Source: Paramacrobiotus metropolitanus
Lineage: Eukaryota > Tardigrada > Eutardigrada > Parachela > Macrobiotidae
Direction: 5' to 3'
Length of the DNA stretch: 64,000 bases
NCBI RefSeq assembly: GCF_019649055.1
Contig: NW_026570293.1
Coordinates: forward strand, 310,001-374,000
The first letter of the stretch is position 1; every line of letters starts with the position of its first letter. Under the pieces are notes generated by a model. It was not told where the DNA came from and ran no database searches. It saw nothing but the letters and a program-made list of their open reading frames with translations. A program made the translations under genes and the position numbers. Shown one piece after another: positions 27,735-39,140 of this stretch.

Positions 27735-30581
27735 TTACCAGTACAAAACGTTACCTCGCATTAAAGCAACACTGATTCTCTGCTTCAGAAACTGAGTGGA
27801 CCGTTTCTCCTGTGTCCTCTCAAAAAGCATCTTACCGAGTGTAGACATCTTACATTTCGATTCTTTACCCCACACGCCCATTGTTTCGAAAACCAAAGCA
27901 GAGAAGTTGAAATTATCGCCTAAATATCCGTGCTTATTGTTTTTCTTTGCCTCTGCCATGACGGCGGCAGCACCGGCCTCCTGGGACGTCTTGGCGATGT
28001 AGGAGGTGGCCATGGTGTCCGGGCAGGTGACATCCCAAACCCAAGATTTTCCTTGACTGAAGGGGACCGAGGTCATGCCGTCCGGTCGTTTCAGGGTGTC
28101 GCGGTACAGGCCTGGTGGTTCCAGAACTGAAGGAATGCTGGCCGAACCACACGCACGATGGATGACGTCTCTGATTTCGTTGTGACGAGAGATCTTCGCT
28201 TTTAGACGCTTACATCCCAACCCATGATATCCCCACACATCCACAGTGCTGCCGCATTTGCACCGGTGTTCGATACATACTGTAGCGCCGATGCGCTGCG
28301 CGATAGAGATTCTCACTTCGGTATTTGACAGCAAGGTGCCGAGGCTTGCTACTGGGACTGCGTTGAGCCACAGTCCAGATTCGGGCTGGGACACAGCTAG
28401 CAGCCGGGCTTTCTGGTTTACGGAGTTAGTGTGACGTAATAGTGCATCTTTCTGGAGGAGTACGACCGGTATGTCTCAAGCACGCTGCGAGGCACGCAAA
28501 TTTTCTTCAGGTAATTCCGCGGGCCCCATTGACTTCCAAGCTTGTTCCGCACTTGCCGCATAAGGATCGCTGCACAGGTCAGTCATATGTGGCACCAGCG
28601 AGCGCACCGAGTTGACCGAGGCAAGGAATGCCGAAGATGCTAGTCGTTCAGTGCGCCGGATGCCCAAACCGCCTACCCGGACAGGTAACGATGCTTGTTC
28701 CCAGATTTCGTCAGAAATGCTCACGTTGGTAATTTCTTCCAGACTGCTGCGCACAGTAGAGTCGAATTTTTTTAGAATTTCCGGAAAACTGAAGGCTTCG
28801 CTGGTTCGTAAAAGATGCATCAGTTTAGGGACGGACCGGCAATTCTTCAGGAGGAAAAATGCCTGATGGGATGGCAAAAGTGGCAGACGAGATATCATCT
28901 TGTTTACCATGCTGATTTTCTCTTCCAACAGTGGGACGACCGATTCTCGTGTGATCCCTGCACCAAGGAGGATGACGTCTTGCTCGGTGAGGCGCTTCAT
29001 ACTTGGGTAACGCTGGACGAAAGCCGCTTCGGTCTGCGCGCGCTGTTCCGGGCTTCCTCCGCAGATGTAGTACTCACATTTTTCTTCATTAAGTTGCAGT
29101 CCCACTTCCGCTGACATTGCCCGAACCGTATCGATGTCATCAAACACCACGTCGACCGCTCCTCCGAATGTAACATCATCGAGAAAGGAAACGTTTAATC
29201 TGGATTTCAAAGTTTTAGATATTGGTAGCGTAACGAGGCTGTAGAGCAGGGGTGCTGATGGGTCGCCCTGATGAAGTCCCTCTTCTGACTGGATGATGTG
29301 CTCACCGAAAGCCAAGGAAGTTGGCTTACCGTAGCACTGATTAAAAAACGGAAAATATTCTGGCATTTCTTTTTTCACAATCCCGAGGATCTTGTGCCGA
29401 TAAACACAGTTAAACGCATTCGCAAAATCCAACTTGACAAGTACACGGCATTCGCCCTCCTAACTAACAAACATACGCGTCGCATGAATGGCAGTCTCTG
29501 CTCCTCCTTTCACACCGAATCCGATTTGATATGGGAACAGCTTTTCTACCATACGGTGTTTCTCTCTGCGACAGATGATTTTTGATGCGATACGGCGGAT
29601 GGTGTTACCGACGGCAATGGGGCGAATTCCGCCGTTTGGTTTTTGTAAGCCAGTGAGTGTAGCGCCATATAGCGAGGGGAGAATTTCGTCAGGCACTCCC
29701 CCTGAGATCATCTTCGTCACGGCACCTGCAAGTGCTGAGCATAACCTTCGTTTGTGCTCGTTCGTTCCCTGTCCTAGCAAGTCTTTCACGTGCTGGGGCC
29801 GCATACCAAACAAACCTCCTGAGGATCCGTGTGGGAACGAACGGACGGCATCGAGTATTTCATTAGCGGTAACGTCAGAGATCAGGAACTGAGCTTGGGG
29901 CTTGTCAACCGGTGTCGCATGGGCACACACCCGAGGATGCTTCTCCTGTAACAGCAACGCCGCTTCTGGGGATGGACGAATAACGTGATCCGTCGAGCAT
30001 AGGGTTTTAACTGCCGCCGAAATAGCACAGTCCTGGAACTTGCTATTTACTCTCCGTGCAATGGCTTCGTCAGGATTGGATGCGGCCTGGCGGGGAGGGT
30101 TGTGAGGGGCGGGGGCTGCGCCACGGGCATTGAGATTGAGTCGCATGGCAGCCGTTACAGATAGCTCTGTTTTCTCTACTGGTAGGCGAAATATATCAAA
30201 CGCAAAGGTGCTTAGCTTCATCCATGCCACCGGTGTGTTATCTGAAGAGCATTCGTTAAGCACCATGCACAAATCGTTTGCAACAGAGGTTCGTAACGCT
30301 CGGGGAACCCGGGGGGCCAACGGGGTAGTAGCGCGAAGCTTCGCCAGTGTCTGAGCTTGGTTTTCACACAACACAGTGGCGGGAATCGCAGATTTAGTTG
30401 AGGGAAGGATGTTTCGTACCTTGCTTGCTTGGGTTTTCAGACATGTTGATTTGTTGCGATGTAAATCCAGACGAGTGAAGAGCTCTCCGCAATCTGGGCA
30501 GGCAACTGGCTGTTTTGCAAATTGGGTTCGTACAGGAGCCGGAGGTGCGCTCGAAGAGGGAGAAACCGTGTTATTCTCCAT
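27735..30581 (-). mobile_element. Non-LTR retrotransposon ORF, zinc finger + RT + restriction-like endonuclease, two in-frame stops
   Basis: One frame of 949 codons from ATG at 30581 to the stop at 27735, interrupted only by TAG (29460-29462) and TGA (28476-28478). The N-terminus has a finger (CPDCGELFTRLDLH). Reverse transcriptase follows with GLQKPNGGIRPIAVGNTIRR, motif A KLDFANAFN just after the TAG, HQGDPSAPLLYS and motif C FLDD. The C-terminal part has C-x-C-x7-H-x4-C (CKCGSTVDVWGYHGLGC) and a PD-(D/E)xK-type nuclease signature: RPDG, VWDVTCPDT, and AEAKK. This combination is known from R2-like elements that cut a target and prime reverse transcription. The copy has no visible frameshift, so it died recently or relies on suppression. 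A structured 5' leader lies at 30659-30714. Confidence 0.85.
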
Positions 30582-30658
30582 AAATCAGCAGAGAAAATAT
30601 CGTGATGAGATCATATAGAAACGAAACTTACGTCAGTAATGGTCGTGGGCGCTGGGTA

Positions 30659-30714
30659 CTGCGGGACAGCTGCCACGTCAGCTCGCTGGATATCTATCCA
30701 GCTACGTCCCGCAG
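30659..30714 (-). ncRNA. Three-way-junction RNA structure in the retrotransposon 5' leader
   Basis: A nine-base stem (30659-30667 with 30706-30714, CTGCGGGAC/GTCCCGCAG) encloses two hairpins: an 8-bp one (30685-30692 with 30695-30702) and a 5-bp one (30668-30672 with 30679-30683). All pairs are perfect. It lies 78 bases before the ORF start on the coding strand. Some non-LTR elements have a self-cleaving 5' ribozyme; a matching catalytic core was not found here. Confidence 0.5.
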
Positions 30715-30729
30715 CCACCCTCCATACTG

Positions 30730-31505
30730 GATGATGGGAAATTTACCATCCAGGAATCGTAACAAAAACAAAAACAAAGTAAAAGAACAAACGCAGCAAG
30801 GAGTAGTAGTTCACTTAATTGATTAACTTTAATTAAAATTACTAAGCTTGTGATGGTACTATAAAATGATGATGATGATGGCATGATGCTGATAATCACT
30901 GATACGATCCTGTATTACCATGTTACCATAGTATGCTTAAAAAAATAATTCCATCTGCTGTGGTCCACTGGGCGTGGCAATGCAAAAATTATATGATCCA
31001 TAGTGTTGCATACTGCTTTGCGAGAATTATACTCGTACAATGTTACTAGCACTACAGAACGGGATTTTCTGCTGTAACTTTATTCGGATGTTGTAACTTG
31101 TGGATGCTGCTTTAGGCTTTAGCCGTACACCCTTCCAGTTTTCGTCCACCGACGGAAGTAAGTGAAGCAGACGTTCTCATGCCATTCCTGCCAGATTACA
31201 AATTTTTTAAAATTGTCAGGGTCTTCTAGACCGTACATGAATTATTAGATATACGAGTACTTTTGAATTTCTAACTATTTAACAACAGTCGCAGGGCATA
31301 AGCCATTACTTATGATCCAATTAAATCAGAATAATTTTAATAAATTTTTTAGTGTCTAGCAATCACCAACTCTTGCGGCAAAACTGTCCAATGACTTCGC
31401 CGAATTTGCGCGAGAATTGCTGTTTTAATGTGATTTGTAACTTGTGCTAGCACTTTACTCCAGTGAATTTATTTCTAACCATGACATTAGTAAATGTCAT
31501 GGTTA
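30730..31505. other. AT-rich spacer
   Basis: No genes recognised. A GAT/ATG-rich stretch lies near 30866-30885. At 31466-31515 is a near-perfect hairpin with 23-bp arms (TTTCTAACCATGACATT on the left). Confidence 0.4.
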
Positions 31506-32346
31506 GAAATAATTTGAAATGAAACATAAAATAGTATCCTGTGTACAGTAACATTCAAACAAACGCAACACAAGCCGATAACAAACATAACAAGCGTAAC
31601 ACAAGTAACATGATAATCATAACAAGCATAACCTAACATACATAAAACCTTTTTGCACGAACGGCTCGTCATAGAGATATCAGAGGCTGCCATTAAAACG
31701 GCTGTCCGTGGGTATCTCAGCGAAGGGAGGGCGGCCAGATGAAGTCCGAAAGAATTTCCTGTTGAGGAAATTCTGAAAAATGGCGACGGAGCGGAATCGA
31801 ACCGCTGGCTACCGGGTGTGTGATCCACGTAGCACAGCCACTGTGCCATCGCCGTTGTTGGCTGAGATCAAGATATTTGTGCTTGAGCTTGAGCCAACCA
31901 GGTAGACGGCGGATGGGGCGGCTGTCCTGAGTGCAGAGCATTCTGCTCTGACACCCCTTTGCAGGCTTCGCTACGTCCTCGGAGCGAAATTTCGCAGGAA
32001 TCGGAGGATCCGCACTCCACGCGTTCTGGGGAGGCGGGGCCATACTGCGCTTCTGCAGTAGGCAGTCTGGTTCCCGTCCGAGCCGACGCTGCTTGTCTGC
32101 TACCATATCAGACGGCGCTGGCTAAGCGCGCATCCTCCATCGACAGCGGAACAAAAGCAAACCCGGATGAAGGCTTTAATGCCGAAATCTGAACACACAC
32201 CGCGCTTGCGCGCAAGCCAAAAGCCAACTGGCCTCTTTAGGCAGCGCAGCTGCGTACAGAGCCGTCAAAATGCATGAAAATGCCCAGACAGAAAAAATCA
32301 AAGCCAACCAATGACAGAAGAGCGGAATCATAAGCACGCCCTGACA
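31506..32346 (-). mobile_element. TIR-type element copy 2 with tRNA-like core
   Basis: Contains the core shared with 24870-25135 (here 31681-31953), a unique GC-rich part (31954-32106) and an arm (32107-32346) that is the inverted counterpart of 24616-24865 and ends in TGACA. The left part, 31506-31672, is the inverted copy of 26257-26325 plus about 26700-26800. A long minus-strand ORF over the core and unique part is not convincing as a gene. Confidence 0.6.
31782..31853 (-). ncRNA. 72-nt tRNA-like gene inside element copy 2
   Basis: Same 72-nt structure as at 24964-25035, with exact A and B boxes and a paired acceptor stem; the copies differ at a handful of positions, mainly in the anticodon-to-variable region. 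An ATTTTT terminator follows. Confidence 0.6.
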
Positions 32347-32638
32347 TCCCTGTACTGTCTAACACTGAGCTCCTGCGAAGTGCAGGTAAATGGCGTGATG
32401 CGCCGTAAAAACAACAGTGGATACAGGGACCGGTACGGTCCCTGTGCTATGTCTAATAGACTGTACTACCGGGTGGCTCGGGTCCAGTTCGGTCGGCTAA
32501 CATGGTCCGGTATGGGGAATAGTTCGGTCAGGTTTGGTCCGCCTCGGTCCCAATTTCGTCGGTTCGGATCAGGTTCGGCTCAGGAATGGTTCTGCGCCGG
32601 TTTGGCCCGGGTTCGATCGGTCTGGTTCTGATTCGGAA
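32347..32638. other. Degenerate GGTTCGGTC-like repeats
   Basis: From about 32440 the sequence repeats variants of GGTCCGG/GGTTCGG (for example TCGGGTCCAGTTCGGTCGGC). This is a decayed short tandem repeat with no gene. Confidence 0.4.
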
Positions 32639-33356
32639 GTTGTATGTGGTAATGCTGCTCATACGCATAATTTTAGACTTCTGAGCTTATACTGGATTTT
32701 GGAAACACTTATGGGACACAAATATAATATGCCAACGAAGATAAGTGCTTTTCTTCACCCCACATCCTGAGCAGAGCCCCCAATACACACTACCCATCCT
32801 GCAACACCGAGCTTTAACTTTGGGAACCCCTTTCGAGTACGGCCAGCGTTTAATTATTACAAAGCAACAACAAATATTTTCAGCTTAACACTTCGTTAAC
32901 CAGCGTGATTTCACACCGGAGTTGGCCTTATTAATTCAGTAACTAATTTCAAAAAAATATTTTTACAGCAATTTTTGGGCTGTGTGATTGAAACGTCTAG
33001 TTTGCTTTGCTGCTGTTTTCGGCACAGTCGGTGCAGCCGGAAGCCCAGGATAGAAATGGTGGAACTCACCATCTTTTTGGGACATACACGTTCAAATGGT
33101 CACACCGTTCAGCTGCGTGAATGTATGATATCGAAAACACCAGGCCATGTACTGGATACAGTGGCCAACTGATCGATTTTCAGCGACATATGAGGCTCAG
33201 ATCGCCTACAAAAAATGAGGCGCATTGGGAAATTTGGGAGGTTGCCCAATGATGCCGCTGTTCGACTGAAAGTTGCACGTGGAAAACGACCAGAGCAGCT
33301 AACAATCAGGCGCGCGCATACCGCTAGGGCAATAAAAGGCACTTTAATTAAAGTTT
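32639..33356 (+). repeat. 715-bp direct repeat, copy 1
   Basis: Nearly identical to 38428-39140 over its whole length, with scattered substitutions and small indels. Both copies contain the same 65-codon ORF (MGCVIETSSLLC..., 32975-33172 here) and AATAAA near the right end (33331). The two copies flank 5.1 kb that includes the serine protease gene. Confidence 0.8.
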
Positions 33357-33915
33357 GAAGACAGATTTTGGCGCCAGAAAAAATAGTTGGAAGTAAGAAG
33401 CGAAACTGTGCACTGATCTTGTAGTGCTAGCCTGCAGCGGTAGACTTTCCAAGTACTTCTGACGCGTGCAGCTTACAAAGTACGTAACAGAAGGAAAAGA
33501 CTAGGAAGCAATAAAATTTGGATAAAATCTTTTACCAGAATTTGGAAAGCCTTGTTTGAGCTGATTTGTAACGTCGGTAGAAAAAGGCGGACGTAAACCG
33601 CATTTTACGGCCGTTTTCAGACACAACAATTTCTGTCTAGCGGTAGTGTGCGGAAATGCAGCGGCTGTTTGTTTTGGCCTTTTCATTTACATATGACGCC
33701 GGCCTAGGATTGCTATTTACTCAAACGATGTTGGATGCTTTTTTCAATGTTGAGAAGCGAATGCTTTTATTTAATATAAATATTTGCACGCTAATGGTTA
33801 TGTGCACTGACTGATGCCGACTAAAGGCATACACAGGCAATATCAGTTAGCCTGTTACTTCATTACTTGCTACCGATAGACTGCTTGAAGTATAGTGCAA
33901 ATTATTTTAAAATAT
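33357..33915. other. Region between repeat copy 1 and the protease gene
   Basis: No credible gene. TTTTGGCGCCAGAA at about 33368 resembles a short lysine-tRNA-type primer-binding site just inside the direct repeat, but only about eight bases match. Confidence 0.3.
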
Positions 33916-34975
33916 TCAGCTGTATTCCTCTTCGTCCGTTGTGCAATCCGTGTTGAGGTCATTCCCGACTATTGATCTGACCCATTCATAAATTATCATC
34001 GAATCTGCATAGAGAGACGGCGGATGCTCGAACCCAGATCCGCTAAAAAATTTTTGCCGTAAAACATATTACGTAGTAATTCCAAAATTTTAAACAATAA
34101 GACTTACTATAGCCCTTTATACACTCCATACGCGTAATAAAACTTATCTTTGGATTTGCAGACTAGGGGCGCACCGGAATCACCGTTCGAAGGGCCGGTT
34201 AGACGTGGAGTATAAGCACAAACAAAACCAGAAATTGGGATTTGGGAATCGCAGACAACTTTATCCATAATTTGGGTTTTGATTTTTTTTAACTTTGGCG
34301 AGATGGCAATAATGTCCGGATCGAAGTTTTCTGAACTGCGATGGTGTACGCGCTGGCCAGGAAGGCTGGTGTTACCCCATCCGTACACGTGGCACTTATC
34401 TTTGTTTGCAATCTCCCGGGTTGCTGGAGTCGCAAAGCATAACGGCTGAACATGCTCGTTCAGATCGAGAGGCTGTGTTAAAGCCAATTTTTTAACATGA
34501 CCGCCACAAGCAGCTTACCACAGAAGCATACCGGAACTTACTTGAGAAAACTTGAGTAAAGAAGCATCGTACACTACTCCTATTGTCGTGTCAGGATTGT
34601 ATAACGGATTGACTGTTCTGCCAGGAAAATCCACAATTTTTGCTGTGGGATCATTCTTCTCTTGCACATCCCATGCCCCAATAAGGGCACGACAGGTTCT
34701 TCTTTCACAGAATTTGCACACGTGGGCACTTGTAATCGCGTAATTTCGCGATAGCTGAATGGAAAATAAACAATCAGCTAATGCCACGATTTTAAAGTGA
34801 TCAAGGTTACCAAAAATCCACCGCTCTCAACTTTCATCTGATTTTCTCCTGATTCAAATATAATGGCAATCATGAAAGGAATTTCATGGCGGGAAGTAAC
34901 TTTTCCTCCCGCGATTGCGTCTATTTGTTTAAAAGATACTGTGAGAAGAATAACTAAGCCCCAATGAAACACCAT
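33916..34975 (-). CDS. Divergent trypsin-fold (S1) serine protease, four exons
   Basis: Exons are 34975-34811, 34754-34542, 34472-34108 and 34042-33916. Introns of 56, 69 and 65 bp have GT-AG ends, and the joined frame gives 289 residues. Residues 1-20 are a signal peptide, so it is secreted. The catalytic triad is visible: His66 (ITSAH), Asp118 (YDASLLK) and Ser225 (NGDSGAPL). The mature N-terminus IAGG directly follows the predicted signal cleavage (QIDA|IAGG) with no Arg/Lys activation site, so signal peptidase alone might create the active form. The Cys before GGFLL and the Cys four residues before the active Ser are absent (Ser instead), removing two usual disulfides. The specificity-pocket position is Gly, arguing against trypsin-like cleavage after Arg/Lys. 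The acidic tail (TDEEEYS) is unusual. Substrate unknown. Confidence 0.85.
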
Positions 34976-34999
34976 TTTGGCACAATCTATGTATATGTA

Positions 35000-35800
35000 T
35001 CTATAGTGAATACAGCTTAATAGAGACGTTTCGTTTACCAGTTGCCGAGTGTTGGCGTATCAGTTGTAACCAGCTTAAATAGCAATGTGCTATCCGCGTT
35101 ACACGTAGCATAAGATCAACGGACCCCTCGTTGCCTGTTCAACGTGAACGTTGTTTAAAGGACGAAATCTTATTAACGGACGAGCCACCAGTGTCCTTTA
35201 ATCCTAACGTAGTGGTAAAATCGGACTCTGATTGCTTGTCAAAGAAACAAAATTACTTCGTGACAAACACTCAACAGATTACAAATACCTCGAGTTGTAT
35301 ACACTCGACAGATTTCTCTACAGATTACCTATGCAATCTTTGAGTGAAAAAAGCAGACTTGAACGCAGGCTCACGAATCGCGAGCTGAGCCATAAAAGTA
35401 AACAGCTGTCGTTTGCAACGCTGCAGTCTGAGAGATGACGTGGATAACTGAGTATCAGCAACTGGATATCAATCCACCTGGTTCCGGGTGCTCCCGCTTT
35501 TCCTTTGAAGCAAAGTAAAAGGAACCCATTTGGCTGTGTATAATCAGACGCTTATGAAGTTCGGTATCCCCACGTACATCTTGAAAATGAACTTGTTAGA
35601 GAAGCAGAAGAACCGTACCTTCTAAGTCACGTTAGTCGCCCGACCATCAAAACCCATAGGACTCAAATTTACGAAAGCTGGAGAAGCACACTAGCATGGA
35701 GGATAAACAAACTGCTGGATGAAACGTACCGCTGTGGTGTTGATGTTCTGAACTTGCGTACTCCGAAGTGTTTAATAGCCGAATTTTTTATGTCACAGCT
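35000..35800. other. Upstream flank of the protease gene
   Basis: Should hold the protease promoter. Stretches such as 35131-35438 have open frames in two registers, but neither is convincing. Part of 35500-35790 looks like decayed coding sequence without a recognisable family. Confidence 0.3.
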
Positions 35801-35804
35801 AGCG

Positions 35805-36020
35805 CCTAAAGTATGGCTGTCCGTGGTTATCCCAGCGAAGGGAAGGCGATTCCGTGAGGTATTCGCAAAAATGGCGATGTAGGGAAATTGAATTGTTGAC
35901 TACGCAGTGTGATCCACACAGCAGATTCACGGTGTCAGCGCCGCATTGCTGGCTGAGACCATCGTATTTGCGCTTGAGCCAGAGCCAATCAGGTAAACGA
36001 TCTTTCGGACGGCTGTCGTG
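35805..36020 (-). repeat. Degenerate third copy of the tRNA-core element
   Basis: Matches the core at 24870-25135 and 31681-31953: GGCTGTCCGTGG at the left, the tRNA-like part at about 35873-35943 with decayed boxes, then TTGCGCTTGAGCCAGAGCCAA. No intact arms. Confidence 0.6.
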
Positions 36021-37274
36021 TGCCTCGAGCCTATAGATAACAGGAATACAGTGATAGTATGGATCTGTAATGAATATACACTGCTGCACTGGTTCGACAA
36101 AAATTGTTGCGTAAAAGACTGCATGACTGAGTTGGGTGCTCCCGATTGGTGTCAGTACTGAATTGAATTGGTTGGCTCCCGCCCCAAATGTAATTTTATC
36201 TAATCTTTCTGGATAATGAAAAGCAGTGAAATCAAGAATTAGTGTTGCAGTGCGACACGAAGCTGACGTTCAACTGAAACACCATCGTTCTGACTTGTAC
36301 ACTTGCCTATTGACAATATTTACGTGAAACGACAAATCACAACAAACAGCATGTGATGCACAAATGCGCATGTCGGTTAATTCAAATCACTTTTGCGCCG
36401 ACAGACAACGTCTGGGAAGTGAATTTCTATCTGGTGCAGCGCGAAAGCTGCCGAGGTAGAACCTAATAAATTTTTTCTATGGGAAAACACAAAAGCCGAT
36501 TTCAGCTAACAAACATCTGCCGGCAATTGGGCTTTTCACATTACCACTGTCCAAACCTGCAGAACATGTTCTGCACTTTGTACTGCTTCATTATTTTAAT
36601 TAGATTTGTATAGAAGGACAAAATAATGCTGAAGCTCAGACATCCTGAAAAAAATCATTTGTTGTAAAAATCATTTTTAATTATCGTTTAATGTTCACGA
36701 CATTTACTCCAACGGGTGGCATGAGCGTGCAACATTGATTAAGGCCATGGCTAGTTCGGCTTTATTCAGTTGAAGAAGGTCGGTTTTTAAGGTTTTTGAA
36801 ATCGTATTCCCTTTCTTGATACTTCGTTATATCCTGTTTAAATTGAGAAAACTTCACAACTTAAAACCAGAAAAAGTGGCTGCAAAAACACGGTTTAAAA
36901 GCTGAATCGAAAAAATCGCGCTAAAAAATTAAGTAGTCTTCGGGTAACCAAACAGAACTTTAGAATGACCACCCAGAAAATCATGTACATAGTCGTCCTG
37001 CACCGAGCTAAGGCTTTTTTTTGAAAAAAAATATTTTAAACTTCACAAACTTTAAAAGAAAACATATAGGGTTCTGATTTTCGTAAATAACTTCAGAGTT
37101 AAAACAATTTTTTTCAAAGTAGTTCTCGCAGTTATACTTCTATTATTCTATAGGTATTTCTATATCCAATGCATCAAAATTAAGAATTATTTTTGATCGC
37201 CTGAATTATGTTTGATTAGTTTTTAGTTTTCAAACTTTATCTGGGGCATTTTAAACGGTAGTTTTCGAAAGTTT
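36021..37274. other. AT-rich region without recognised genes
   Basis: Only short ORFs; no repeats beyond low complexity were recognised. Confidence 0.4.
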
Positions 37275-37577
37275 ATGTACGTTTACATCACTCATGGCGA
37301 CTGTTTCAGCCCACCACACATATCAAACCATAGGGACTTTCCAGGCAGCCATTGTGCGCTTAACGCCAACGCGTGCTTCGACTTCAACTACACCATCTGT
37401 AGACGTGAAAATTGCAGATACCGGCACAACTGCGGAGAGTGTGGAAAGATGCACCCATATTCGAAGCGCCTCAGCGCGTATCAGGACAACCAACCATGCA
37501 GCAGAGTGAGCAGGGACAGCGGCGGTTTTACTAGCAACAGCTTATTGAATTTGTACTCTTGCCCTGATGTTTTCTAG
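37275..37577 (+). pseudogene. Retroelement-type Cys/His zinc-finger fragment
   Basis: The frame contains C-x7-C-x4-C-x3-H followed by N-C-x2-C-x3-HP (CRRENCRYRHNCGECGKMHP). Such CCCH plus HxCxxC clusters are seen in gag-like proteins of some retroelements. The remainder has little coding character, so this is a fragment. It lies 850 bases inside the right 715-bp direct repeat, which hints that the repeat-flanked interval includes retroelement remains. Confidence 0.4.
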
Positions 37578-37941
37578 TATCCCATTTCTAATTTTAATGT
37601 TGTAAATATTTTTTGCGACCTTTCAATTGTTTCGGCTCATGGATTACTCAACAGATGCAGTTTTACCAAACATTCAGATGCTTGGCACAATTTGCTGTTT
37701 AATCAGCCTAATCACGAATTCGCTATAAGCCGGAATCGCATTATGATAAGAATTCGAATTTCTACGATGAAATGTTTATTGCAAAACAAAAGTTCATAAA
37801 ATGTTACAGTTGCGAAAAGCTGTGGCAATAAAATGTCGTAAATGTAAAGTGAAATTTAGATGTTGCGAAATGTCGTAGTCATTAAATGTACTCGGTGAGG
37901 TTTACATCACTTGCAAGTTATACGTACTTGCATCACATTTG

Positions 37942-38083
37942 CTGTACCCGCGCGAGTTTAAGGGACAGAAAATTGCCCTGGACCGCCCGCACTAGACGTC
38001 GGTTTCTTTGATGTCAAAGAAGCCGACGCCTAGTGCGGGCGGTCTGGGGCAATTTTCTGTCCCTTAAACTCGCGCGGGTACAG
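37942..38083 (+). repeat. 142-bp near-perfect palindrome (long hairpin)
   Basis: Arms of 71 bases starting CTGTACCCGCGCGAG pair around 38012-38013 with essentially no loop. There are four departures from perfect symmetry; if transcribed on the plus strand three of them are G-U pairs and one is A-C. GC-rich compared with its surroundings. A foldback element or hairpin-RNA source. Confidence 0.85.
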
Positions 38084-38427
38084 TACAGACTTGTCATTTG
38101 TAGCTGACAATCTAGCACACTTTTCACTATCTTGTATTGCACCTGACCGTGAATGTTAATTTTGTTGTAAATATTCCTAAAAATTGGAAATTCTTACCTC
38201 AACTGTTTATAATGCCGCGTAGATAAAACTGAATTTTGCGGACAAAAAACCCGGTTTTGATACGCCGCCGATGTTTCTGTTCATGACAATCGTCGTCCTT
38301 ATTTACTGGTTTGCGCGACGGCTTAGAATGTGGGAGATATCAGCACACTACATCCCGTCGCACTCAAAGCGTCGAAAATATCATAGCGTGCAATATTAAT
38401 CGTCAGAGTTTGGCATATGAACTGAAA

Positions 38428-39140
38428 GTTGGATGTGGTAATGCTGCTCATACGCATAATTTTAGACTTCTGAGCTTATACTGGATTTTGAAAACACTTA
38501 TGGGACACAAATATAATATGCCAACGAAGATAAGTGCTTTTCTTCACCCCACAGCAGAGCCCCCAATACACACTAGCCTATCCTGCAACGCCGAGCTTTA
38601 ACTTTGGAAACCCCTTTCGAGTACGGCCAGCATTTAATTATTACAAAGCAACAACAAATATCTTCAGTTTAACACTTCGTTGACTAGCGTGATTTCACAC
38701 CGGAGTTGGCCTTATTAATTCAGTAACTAATTTCAAAAAAATATTTTTACAGCAATTTTTGGGCTGTGTGATTGAAACGTCTAGTTTGCTTTGCTGCTGT
38801 TTTCGGCACAGTCGGTGCAGCCGGAAGCCCAGGATAGAAATGGTGGAACTCACCATCTTTTTGGGACATACACGTTCAAATGGTCACACCGTTCAGCTGC
38901 GTGAATGTATGATATCGAAAACACCAGGCCATGTATTGGATACTGTGGCCAACTGATCAATTTTCAGCGACATATGAGGCTCAGATCGCCTACAAAAAAT
39001 GAGGCGCATTGGGAAATTTGGGAAGTTGCCCAATGATGCCGCTGTTCAACTAAAAGTTATACGTGGAAAACGACTAGAACAGCTAACAATCAGGCGCGCG
39101 CATACCGCTAGGGCAATAAAAGGCACTCTGATTAAAGGTT
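38428..39140 (+). repeat. 715-bp direct repeat, copy 2
   Basis: Second copy of 32639-33356. The 65-codon ORF at 38759-38956 encodes the same peptide. A following frame (38999-39196) is open here but broken in copy 1. The AATAAA near the right end is retained (39115). Confidence 0.8.

Noticed and set aside
30659-30714. HDV-like or hammerhead ribozyme in the retrotransposon leader
   Set aside because: No pseudoknot P1 partner and no hammerhead core (CUGAUGA/GAAA) could be found.
31717-32106. 129-aa minus-strand ORF over the tRNA-core element
   Set aside because: Spans the tRNA-like unit and element-specific sequence; not conserved in the other copy.
32639-39140. LTR retrotransposon bounded by the 715-bp repeats
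   Set aside because: No TG...CA ends, no polypurine tract, no pol inside; the primer-site match is only about eight bases.
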